A stretch of DNA of 64,000 nt from Cololabis saira (Eukaryota; Chordata; Actinopteri; Beloniformes; Belonidae), in the NCBI RefSeq assembly GCF_033807715.1, contig NC_084601.1, forward strand, positions 1,519,001-1,583,000, written 5' to 3'. This document shows, in pieces, positions 24,201 through 31,600 of the stretch. Made by a program: the position numbers and the translations under genes. Each line of letters starts with the position of its first letter. Positions within the stretch are counted from its first letter, which is position 1. Under the pieces are notes generated by a model. The model did not search any database and was not told the DNA's origin. It saw only the letters and a list, made by a program, of their open reading frames with translations.

Positions 24201-24304
24201 TCCGTTTCCAGGACTTGATGAAGCTTTTCCACTCTGCATCCCAGAAGACCAGTTCCTCTTCCTCCGAGGGCCATGAGAGCAGTCAGGGAGCGGCTCCTGA
24301 CTGA
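2120..24304 (+). CDS. gon4l: GON4L (gon-4-like / udu) transcriptional regulator, 25 coding exons
   Basis: Nuclear chromatin-associated regulator. From family knowledge, GON4L binds YY1, SIN3A and HDAC1, and the zebrafish udu gene is needed for blood formation. Coding exons by splice signals: 2120-2345, 2578-2801, 5745-5819, 5917-5967, 6046-6099, 6602-6697, 6781-6873, 7346-7501, 7969-8179, 9936-10037, 11307-11347, 12475-12581, 12659-12848, 12993-13079, 13666-13843, 14802-14952, 15054-15201, 16350-16466, 17920-18723, 20283-20378, 20627-20833, 20915-21058, 22885-23132, 23606-23708, 24194-24304. They total 4020 nt, 1339 aa, all phases consistent. The hallmark [20 protein letters not shown] spans exons 5-6 (numbering the non-coding exon as 1). 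An acidic [20 protein letters not shown] run lies near residues 220-242, PAH-like helices ([20 protein letters not shown]) near 1115-1135, and a C-terminal SANT/Myb domain ([20 protein letters not shown]) from about residue 1267. The ATG at 2120 begins [12 protein letters not shown]. The product is shorter than human (about 2241 aa) or zebrafish (about 2055 aa), figures recalled from memory; the large middle exon (17920-18723) is only 804 bp. Confidence 0.93.
3340..3687. mobile_element. TTAA-flanked non-autonomous DNA transposon, family A copy 1
   Basis: Terminal inverted repeats TTAAAGGAGCTTGAGGC (left) and its complement GCCTCAAGCTCCTTTAA (right) bound 348 bp in gon4l intron 3. The interior matches 10699-11044 almost base for base, including TAATGTCAGATGAAGCGTTC. 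TTAA target duplications occur in the piggyBac and Kolobok superfamilies. Termini starting AG rather than CCC favour Kolobok, which is an inference. No transposase is encoded. Confidence 0.8.
4061..5348. mobile_element. TTAA-flanked DNA transposon, family B copy 1 (1.29 kb)
   Basis: The inverted ends are TTAAAGCGGCACTATGTAAC (left) and, read on the other strand, TTAAAGCAGCACCACGGAAC (right), with TTAA at each edge. The copy at 52803-54098 is collinear, apart from a nested insertion and a deletion. On the minus strand, 5196-4918 encodes a 92-aa open frame with [19 protein letters not shown] and [11 protein letters not shown] segments, also partly kept in copy 2. It resembles ORFs of large fish DNA transposons, but the family is not certain. 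Probably a Kolobok-like non-autonomous derivative. Confidence 0.78.
6318..6488 (-). mobile_element. tRNA-derived SINE in gon4l intron 6
   Basis: Read on the minus strand, it starts with a tRNA-like head. The A-box region is TGGCGCAGTGGGTTAAGC and the B box is GGTTCCAATCC, followed by a body containing GAATAAAGGGCCACTAGAGCC and an A/T-rich tail at 6240-6318. It is not a functional tRNA because the acceptor stem does not close. Presumably mobilised in trans by a LINE. Confidence 0.8.
8267..8886. mobile_element. 620-bp TIR element, family C copy 1 (gon4l intron 10)
   Basis: Left end TGACTACGTTTACATGC and right end GCATGGAAACACAGTCA are inverted repeats. A second copy lies at 62582-63205 in glmp, same orientation. 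A minus-strand open frame (8553-8353) contains [20 protein letters not shown], which resembles the MADF/trihelix DNA-binding domain carried by Harbinger-type transposons. No clear target duplication is visible, so the superfamily is a guess. Confidence 0.75.
9330..9562 (+). mobile_element. Decayed LINE reverse-transcriptase fragment
   Basis: With frameshifts, the + strand reads GSVLGPILFLLY, then NCYA...[14 protein letters not shown], then [15 protein letters not shown]. These are the order and spacing of RT motifs around the YADD box (here destroyed) and the downstream N-x-x-K-T block of L2/CR1-type LINEs. It lies in gon4l intron 10 and is inactive. Boundaries are approximate. Confidence 0.65.
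10699..11044. mobile_element. TTAA-flanked non-autonomous DNA transposon, family A copy 2
   Basis: 346 bp with ends TTAAAGGAGCATGAGGC and GCCTCATGCTCCTTTTAA, in gon4l intron 11. It differs from copy 1 (3340-3687) by scattered substitutions and a 9-bp deletion near 10955. The shared interior includes GTGACGTCACATGACGCTGC, which carries a CRE-like octamer. Confidence 0.8.
11544..12149. repeat. 606-bp palindromic element made of AATGTAATAA motifs
   Basis: The left arm begins TGTAGCACCCTATAATGTAA and the right arm ends with its exact complement at 12149. Arms of about 170-230 bp match with few differences (for example GCACTTAACT... against ...GTTAAGTGC). Each arm is a run of dispersed AATGTAATA motifs. 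The middle (about 11760-11930) is unique. It is a foldback DNA transposon in gon4l intron 12; no reliable target duplication was found. Confidence 0.8.
13202..13597 (+). mobile_element. Palindromic TA-flanked MITE (family M) copy 1
   Basis: Starts TACAGGACTGTCTCAG and ends with the exact complement, edges TA. The two arms (about 165 bp each) are inverted repeats around a roughly 65-bp unique loop. The loop orientation (GATTAAGATTCCCAGAATAT first) is used here to define +. This copy carries a 38-bp poly(A) at about 13264-13301 and lies in gon4l intron 15. TA duplication and palindromic shape suggest Tc1/mariner superfamily (inference). Confidence 0.88.
13902..14685 (+). mobile_element. hAT element with perfect 8-bp target duplication
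   Basis: Flanked on both sides by GTTGTACA (13894-13901 and 14686-14693), the 8-bp duplication typical of hAT insertion. Ends are CAGGGTGCGATTTG and CAAATCGCACCCTG. An open frame at 14108-14401 (98 codons, ending TAA) contains [20 protein letters not shown], which resembles the N-terminus of a hAT transposase. The catalytic domain is absent, so this is a non-autonomous internal deletion derivative. It lies in gon4l intron 16. Confidence 0.88.
15203..15284. repeat. (AC)n microsatellite abutting gon4l exon 18 donor
   Basis: About 40 AC units begin two bases after the splice donor GTAACAC at 15202. Length variation directly next to the 5' splice site could influence splicing of this exon (inference). 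Confidence 0.95.
15833..16185 (+). mobile_element. Fish tRNA-derived SINE, near full length
   Basis: Begins GGCAGCACGGTGGCTTGGTG (degenerate A box), followed by the conserved body TGTGTGGAGTTTGCATGTTC, CTCCCACAGTCCAAAAACAT and TCTAAATTGCCC, and ends in a (GGAT)n tail at about 16150-16185. The B box region has been lost to a short deletion. The body sequence is a familiar abundant teleost SINE type. A more decayed relative lies at 47640-47900. Confidence 0.85.
16522..17535. mobile_element. Foldback DNA transposon carrying MADF-like coding fragments in both arms
   Basis: Ends read TAACACCGTGTCCACACTG and, on the other strand, TTACACCTTGTCCTAACTG. Both subterminal regions are CpG-rich (GACGCGAGCG type). 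The segment encoding NLNKVA occurs on + at 16743-16762 and on - near 17090-17070. The minus copy extends upstream to [20 protein letters not shown] (from 17160), the start of a MADF/trihelix-type domain; the plus copy extends downstream into [12 protein letters not shown] half Harbinger-like MITE end (17345-17398) is embedded in the right arm. Probably a Harbinger-like derivative; boundaries are ±5 bp. Confidence 0.65.
17580..17903 (+). mobile_element. LINE 3' end (L2/Rex1-like 3'UTR) with GAATT tail
   Basis: Sequence such as CTCCTAAAGGGGAGTTTTTC, CACTAGGGGAGTTTTTACC and ACGCTATATAAATAAAATTG leads to a TTGAATTGAATTGAA tail at 17889-17903. This is the 3'UTR of a common fish L2/Rex1-type LINE, 5'-truncated. 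It ends 16 bp before the acceptor of the largest gon4l exon (17920), so the polypyrimidine tract of that intron is immediately next to, or part of, the LINE tail. Confidence 0.8.
18816..19318. mobile_element. hAT MITE with 8-bp target duplication, copy 1
   Basis: Ends TAGTGATGCACCGAAATG and CGGTGCATCACTA, flanked by GTTCTGAC on both sides (18808-18815, 19319-19326). The interior is rich in CCGAAA/TTCGG motifs. A 465-bp relative is at 50333-50797. It is in gon4l intron 20 and has no coding capacity. Confidence 0.9.
19697..19786. mobile_element. 90-bp hairpin MITE
   Basis: TACCGTATTTTCCGCACTAT plus AAGGCGCA is followed after a ~34-bp loop by the exact complement, edges TA. The single transcript could fold into a stem of about 28 bp. 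A familiar short fish/vertebrate repeat; the superfamily is uncertain (TA edges). Confidence 0.85.
21170..22833. mobile_element. piggyBac-like TTAA element with GGAA-expanded core, split by a LINE
   Basis: Left end TTAACCCTTGTGCTGTTTT, right end (other strand) TTAACCTGGTACTGTCTTTG, TTAA at both edges. CCC-starting termini with a TTAA duplication are the piggyBac signature. The core is a (GGAA/GGGA/AAAAAGAAGG)n purine tract, and a LINE (21508-22750) has landed in it. The uninterrupted relative is at 55494-55895. It lies in gon4l intron 23. Confidence 0.8.
21508..22750 (-). mobile_element. 5'-truncated L2-type LINE with intact RT C-terminal half
   Basis: The minus-strand open frame (22579-21650, 309 codons) continues upstream to [18 protein letters not shown]. 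It contains the RT catalytic YADD box ([11 protein letters not shown]), then [18 protein letters not shown] and the C-terminal [18 protein letters not shown] block. Its 3'UTR ends at TATACAAATAAAGCTT with an (ATT)n tail at 21508-21530. The long open frame suggests a fairly young copy. The [14 protein letters not shown] block is homologous to the source of the 36-44 kb minisatellite. Confidence 0.9.
23783..24147 (-). mobile_element. Family M palindromic MITE copy 2
   Basis: TACAGGACTGTCTCAG to CTGAGACAGTCCTGTA in the final gon4l intron, ending about 46 bp before the last coding exon. The loop (AAGAAAACTCAAATATCC first) is inverted relative to copy 1. Confidence 0.88.
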
Positions 24305-26240
24305 ACAAAGAACCAGTCACAGAGAAATGTGCAACTGACCAGCTGCAAGGTCTGAGCAGAAACTGATCTCAGATCTGCTGCGGTGACATTTTAGTTGCAG
24401 GTTAGTTTGAATCCAGCAATGGCGACAGGGTTAAGTTCAGCAAAGGGTCCTCGATAGATGGATCAAACCTTTCTGGATCTGTGGATTAGTTCAGGACCCT
24501 TAATTCAAGGTTTTATCAGTTAGATCGAGAAACTTCTCAACTGAGGGGAGCAACTCCAGAAACCAAACAATTGAGACTAGAGGACTCGCTGATACTCCAG
24601 ATCATTTACAGCAGTTGTAGATTTCCTGAGGAATATTTACGGAACATGTTTTAAAGTAATTCCAAAGTTGCCCCGAGTCTCCTAAATCTAAATCTCATCA
24701 TCATTTTCCAACCGAGTGTACTTCGGTACACAAAATGATCTGTCATAGAGACTAAGTAGTTTAATTTCAGCAACTATCTTTAACCTTACTGGACTCTAGA
24801 ATTGTATGAAATTCAAACGTTCTTGAGGAGGAGATATTAGAAATTAAGATCTAATTTCTAAGTTCATCCACTTGTCTCTGTAAATCATCTGAAGTCACTG
24901 TGAAATCCTTATGAATGATTCAAAATATATCTGTAATGTTTCAGAAAGCATGCTGTTCTAGATTTCAGGGTTTATACGGGTTTAGAGCATTTCAAGTACA
25001 TTTTAGGTCTTTCTTGATGTGTTTATTCACATCTGTGTAATTGCACCAGATCACAACATAAGACTGGAACTAGTTGGTCAGAGGGTTTCATTCACAATTC
25101 CGTATCAATTTGATCAAAATCCTCTTAAGGTTCTTTTTCAGTTTTTCTTATAGAGACCATTCCTAATGATTGCAAAATTCCTGTTTGTATCAGTGGCATT
25201 GGGTTTCATGGTGTTTGATGTTAGTCTTGATTATCCATAGGGTCATATGTTTGAAACAATTTTACTTTTGATTCCATTTAAAAACTTTTATTTTCTTAGA
25301 TCTCAAAATCTGTCTCAGTTACTATTCCAGATATGTCTCACAGTGACTTCAGAGTTCTTCAGCAGCAGCAGCTTAGACTGTTACACATTTGAAAACGTTG
25401 TTTTCCTTTCAGCTTATGTAGAAGACGTTCAGTCAGGACTTATTTATGTTATAGAAAATGATTCTGAATGTCCCTCAGCTGGCCTCAATGCAGAGGGAAG
25501 GTGGAGGGGGTTTCTCTGAGGATCCTTCAAGACGAAATGTAAACCTGACAACTTACTCCAGTGTGTAAAAGTCTGCTCACAGGGCCTAAGTGAAACACTG
25601 CAAATCCCAGCACTATTTAAACTTGCTACTCTCTTTTTTTCTGTCCATGAATTGTATTTTTGTATCATCTTATTTGGCTATATTTTCCCCACTTTTCCAC
25701 CAACTGAGAAGCAAAACTGGCATCAGTACAAGATTGGTACATTTTATAAAATTGGGGTTATGCTTTTCAGTCTCTTCAGTCTTAAATACGGCACCTCTCA
25801 ATAACAGTGGTCTGTTCAGTCTTAATACATTCAGTATTTACCAGCAGCATCAACTATTTGACATCAGGCCCAAACAGCAGCTGTCACATGGTAAACTATA
25901 TAATACACCATTAAAAAAAAATACATGTGATCAGGACTTTTGTTTTTCCCAGTAAAACTTTACAAAGTAGCTGCTCAACATTTAGACTCATTTCTGTTTG
26001 AACATATGTTTTGTAATCTTGTGACACACTGGGGGATGAACTGCCTGATTATGCTCTCGTTTTTAATGCCTTATTTACATGTTGGTAAAAGATGTGCCAT
26101 CGTTCTATGAAGGTTTTGTGGAAATGTTTGTTTATTCATATTGAATATGGACAAACGAAAGTTGACTTCAATAAAAGGAAATTCTCAGTTTGTTTGTGTT
26201 GAATTGTTTTGACAACAATAATGATAACAATAAAGCATTT
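24305..26240 (+). other. gon4l: gon4l 3'UTR with poly(A) signals
   Basis: AT-rich sequence without further coding features follows the stop at 24302-24304. The first strong AATAAA signals are at 26170-26175 and 26229-26234, giving a 3'UTR of about 1.9 kb if used. Open frames here (25247-25519, 25590-25955) show no family resemblance. Confidence 0.55.
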
Positions 26241-26268
26241 CTTTTCAATAATTGCGCTCAGTTATTTC

Positions 26269-26665
26269 TACAGGACTGTCTCAGAAAATTAGAATATTGT
26301 GATTTTCTGTAATGCAATTACAAAAACAAAAATGTCATACATTCTGGATTCATTACAAATCAACTGAAATATTGCAAGTCTTTTATTATTTTAAAATTGC
26401 TGATCATGGCTTACAGATTAAGAAAACTCAAATATCCTATCTCAAATTTTTATTAATTATTCTGAATCTGAATAAAAAAATTAGAATATTCTGGGAATCT
26501 TAAACTGTAAACCATAATCAGCAATATTTAAAAAAATAAAAGGCTTGCAATATTTCAGTTGATTTGCAATGAATACAGAATGTATGACATTTTTGTTTTT
26601 TTAATTGCATTACAGAAAATAAAGAACTTTATCACAATATTCTAATTTTCTGAGACAGTCCTGTA
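26269..26665 (-). mobile_element. Family M palindromic MITE copy 3
   Basis: TA-edged copy just 35 bp past the second gon4l poly(A) signal. The loop is inverted relative to copy 1, and a short internal insertion (about 26446-26472) lengthens the centre. Confidence 0.88.
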
Positions 26666-26689
26666 TATTGCTAAATAAGCAATCAATTC

Positions 26690-27386
26690 ACTCGTTCAAA
26701 AGCTTCTCTTCAGGAGTAAAAAATATACAATAAATATATAATAAAGTCACTGCTACAAGTAAAATATGAAATCAGCCTCACATTAAACATTATAGTTAAA
26801 TTGATATTTTGTAAATATTTTAGCTTTGGAGACAAAATGTAACCACTGAATATGGCGCGCTATTAAAACTTGATTCTCATTCATAAAAATGGGAGGCGGA
26901 AATTGCTCTCTGATTGACAAGTAATTTGACCAATAACACGGTTACATCGCATCACTTCTACCTGCAGTTGGACAAATAAGAGAGTTCTGTTCTCGTATTC
27001 TCTCTTTTGTCCCGCCTCTCAAGTGACAGCGGACAAAAACCGATGGTCAATATCCGGAAACAGCAATAATGCAGCCTTCAAAATAAAAGCATGACGTTTA
27101 ACTTGTTATAAAAATCGATGATTACCCGTTTAATTTTGACTGATTTGTTGTTATTTAAATTGTTTTAGTATATATTTAAATATACAATATTGTTTTACTC
27201 CTGCACTTTCAAATATCCATTACATTTCATTATGATAGTTTTTTATAGTGAAAGTTACGAGCGGAAGTCAGTAAACGTTACCGTAACCTGACGCTGGAGC
27301 GACGGCTCTTGTCGTTCAATGACGGACTCAATCCTCTTCGCATTTTTCATTTTTCTGTTTCACTCTACACGTCCCATTCATCCGTC
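26690..27386 (+). promoter_or_regulatory. Upstream region and 5'UTR of the PDIA3-like gene
   Basis: The region becomes GC-richer toward 27240-27386 and holds a CCAAT box at 26930-26934. No complete ER-stress element (CCAAT-N9-CCACG) was found. An out-of-frame upstream ATG at 27319 opens a short frame that overlaps the main start at 27387, so it could lower translation if it is inside the transcript. The transcription start is not visible. Confidence 0.35.
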
Positions 27387-28620
27387 ATGGTGGCCGCTGC
27401 CCGTCTGCTTCCAGCCTTGTTCCTGTTTAGTTTTCCCGCCGCCGTGTGTTCGCGCAGAGACGTGATGGAGCTCGGAGACGCCGACTTTGATTACCTGGCA
27501 ACGGAGCAGGAGACCATGCTGGTGACGTTCTACGCTCCATGGTAACGAGCGGCCTGGAGAGATCACTATTATATCTATATTATAATAAATAAATATATAT
27601 ATACAGGACTGTCTCAGAAAATTAGAATATTGTGATAAAGTTCTTTATTTTCTGTAATGCAATTTAAAAAAAAAAAAAAAATGTCATACATTCTGGATTC
27701 ATTACAAATCAACTGAAATATTGCAAGCCTTTTATTATTTTAATATTGCTGATTGTGGCTTACAGTTTAAGATTAAGATTCCCAGAATATTCTAATTTTT
27801 TGAGATAGGATATTAAAATAAAAATATTAAAATAATAAAAGGCTTGCAATATTTCAGTTGATTTGTAATGAATCCAGAATGTATGACATTTTTGCATTAA
27901 AGATAATAAAGGACTTTATCACACTATTCTAATTTTCTGAGACAGTTCTGTATATGGGTCAATGACAAATAAGGATTTTCAACAGGTCAATTTTAAAATA
28001 ATAAAAAAAAGAATATCTATTGCAGTAGTTCAAACATGTTGTGTACACATAAATTCACATACAGATTTTAAATTAAGTGATTTCAGAGTTTTTTGGCAAA
28101 ATGAATTGGCACTGGCCTTAAAAAAAGTAATGTGGCACAACCATGATTCATATTAAAATAAATTAATTTCCTTAACATCTTGACATCTTTTTTACAAGTT
28201 TTCAGTGTTATACAAAAATTATTTTAATGGTCGCGCCACATGATATTTCATCAGTCAGTCAGACATCAGTCAAACTTTGTTTGTATATTATGATGGAAAT
28301 ATAAATATAAATGTGTATAAATCTTATACACTACAAGACATTTTGGAAATCATGCCAGATAGAAGAAGATTGATTTAAATACATTTAGAGTGAAAAAGGT
28401 TTTCAAAACAAGAGTCCTGGTCGGACGGTCGCACCACATGAAATTTAGACGCTTAAAACAACAACAAAATCCCAAATAACTAGTATTTTTTTTTAATTCA
28501 GGCGAGTCCATATGTGGGACAGGTAGTTCATATATATGGTATTTTTTTTATCCATTTAAACCTTTTTTGAATTGAAAAAAAAATCTGTTTTTCAAAAAAT
28601 ATAGGCGTCACGTCATTGAT

Positions 28621-28675
<55 letters not shown>

Positions 28676-31600
28676 TTTATATATATTTGACCCACGTTAT
28701 TGTACTTCTGTTCATGCTGCCTTTCCTTTTCTATTATATATATATTTTTCACCTCCTTACTTCCTATTCTTCGTTTCCTCCCTTACTCTCAGGTGTGGCC
28801 ACTGTAAGAAATTGGCTCCAGAATTTGAAAAGGCAGCAAATCGACTTAAGGGAATTGTTCAATTAGCAAAGGTAACATTTTCTTCATTAAAAGCCATTCT
28901 TGTTATTATTATTAGTTGCATTAGTTGTGTCTGTTGTCTCCCAGGTGGACTGTACTGCTCACTCAGAGACCTGTGGTCGTTTTGGGGTCACTGGTTATCC
29001 CACTGTTAAGATCTTCAGGTACGGCAAAGACTCTGCCCCCTACGATGGACCCCGCACTGCAGGTAAAAACACATCTACTTTCTTTTTAAAGTCACAACTT
29101 TGATAGTTAATAAGTAAATATACATGTTGATTCATTTGTATTTAGATGGGATTTATCATTACATGAAGAAACAGACGGGCCCAGACTCAGTTCACCTGAA
29201 AACCAAAGAGGAGCTCCAGACCTTCACCAGCAACTATGATGCCAGCGTTGTCGGTAAGACTCCACTGAAAAGGCACAACTTCACCACTGTATGCAGGCCA
29301 GGCCTTCAGGTTGTGCTGTGGTTTTTTTTTTCCTCCACATTTAATTAAATCCAGCAGATCTGCACGAAATCTGTTTTACTGCAACGGCCTGATGCGTCTC
29401 AGTTAAGGAAAACGGCTTCAAGTACAGAAACGATTCAAATTCACAAACTCAAAATGAGGTACAAAAAGAGCAACGTGGTGCAAATGAAAAAACGTGCTGC
29501 AAAAAACAAAGACAAATGCAGCATCATCAAACGCTGCAAATAGAGAAACGATGCAAAGCACAAAACTATATAAAACAAGAACCATCTTCAAAAGAAAAAC
29601 GCTTCATAACCGGTCACTACAACCGGAAGTGCTCCAAACCTGCAGGGGGCGCTCTCGGCGTAACAGCTCAACAGCTTTTTGTACCTGGTTTTGAGTTTGT
29701 GAATTTGAATGGTTTCTGTACTTGAAGCCGTTTTCCTTAACTGAGACGCATTAGGCCGTTGCAGTGCGTTTGGCCCTCGTCGGCCACCGTAGCTTTACTT
29801 GTGACTTTTGATGACTTGACATTATGTTGGGTGTTTTATTGCGTGATGTGCGTGTGTGTCAGGTGTGTTCTCGGGTGCTGACGGCTCTGGTCTGGCTGAG
29901 TTTCTGAAGGCTGCCGGTCTGCTAAGAGAACAGTTCAGATTTGCTCACATCACTAATCCGCAGATAGCTGAGGGGTACAAAGCTAATTCTGAGTGAGTTA
30001 ACATACAAACATTACAACAGAAATATAACACGCAGTGTTTAGTATTTGTTTTGTTGTTTCACTGCATTCCTTTATTCAATTTTCACCATTTGTGGCATTA
30101 AATGACATAAGTACATGTGTTTTATATGCATATCTATTATTTTATGCATTTCCAGGAGTGTGCTGCTGTTTAGACCTCCCAGACTGGCCAGCGGGTTTGA
30201 GGATAGTGTTGTCGTCTTCAAGGATCATCTGAGCGTCAGCTCTTTGAGACGCTTCATCAGAGATCAGCTGTGAGATTCTTTGACTTCAGTGATCCTGGAC
30301 ATCAGCAGGACGGCTGTCTCACTCTGTCTTTCTCTCTAACTGTTCTGTAGCCATGGTCTGTGTCCTCACATGACTCTGGAGAACAGAGACCGCCTGAGAG
30401 CTCGGGACCTGCTCACAGCGTACTACGACATAGACTATCACCATAATGTCCGAGGGTCCAACTACTGGAGAAATAGGTAACACATATATACAGGTGACAG
30501 ACCAATACACATGTTTCTATTGCATCTCTTATTTAGTATTTACTCGCTCAACCTCACTGGACTACGACAGAGTATTAGGGCCAAACTAAGACAAAAAAAA
30601 TGGAAATTACGAGAATAAAGTCATAATATGAGAAAAAGTCATAATATTACGAGAATAAAGTTGTAATATTTTGAGAATAAAGTCGTAATATTTTGAGAAT
30701 AAAGTCGTAATATTAAATATATTATAAATATATAAATATAACTTCATAAAATCTTCAATATTCCTCATTTTAACACTGCTCTTCCTGTTAGAGTTCTCAT
30801 AAATTATATTCTCATAATATTACGACTTTATTCTCATAATATTACGACTTTATTCTCATAAATTACGACTTTATTCTCATAAATTACGACTTTAATCTCA
30901 TAAATTACGACTTTATTCTCATAATATTACGACTTTATTCTCACAACATTATGACTTTATTTTCGTAATTTTACGACTTTATTCTCATAATATTACGACT
31001 TTATTCTATTACGCCTTTATTCTCGCAACATTATGATTTTATTTTCGTAATTCTACGATTTTATCCTCAAAATATTATGACTTTATTCTCGTAATTTCCA
31101 ATTATTTTTTTGTCTTAGTTTGGCCCTAATACTCCGTCGTACTGGACACATACGCCTGCTGTTGGAGTTAAAGCTTGGAAGTGTTGATGGAGATAATTTT
31201 AGGAGAGAGAGGCATGGCTGTGCTCCATAGTAGATGGATGAGAATACTTTTGGTTGGTGTTGTGTAAGCAGCTTAACTTCCTCACCTATATGGGACACTC
31301 TGAGCTAACAATTGTGAGTTCACTTTGATTCATGTGACCAAAACCAGATCATCAACTGAATGTGGACCAAAGACTCTTAACACCCCAGGAAGTGGAATTA
31401 AGAGTCAGTGATTTACGTATGGGTTCTACAGTTAATAGGCTGGAAACTCCACTCTGGGCCATTTGAACTGACAAAATCTTAAAGATAGAAGGTGACACAT
31501 CTTCTAAAACAAAAGAAAAAGTAATCCAGTTGCCCTTTGCTCAAGCCTTTAAGAGTGGCCATAACCTGAATGACTGAGAATCTACCCCAGCATTCTGCTT

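Noticed and set aside
27309..27386. N-terminal extension of the PDIA3-like protein
   Set aside because: The extension would start at a non-ATG codon and push the hydrophobic signal peptide inward; the ATG at 27387 gives a normal signal sequence.
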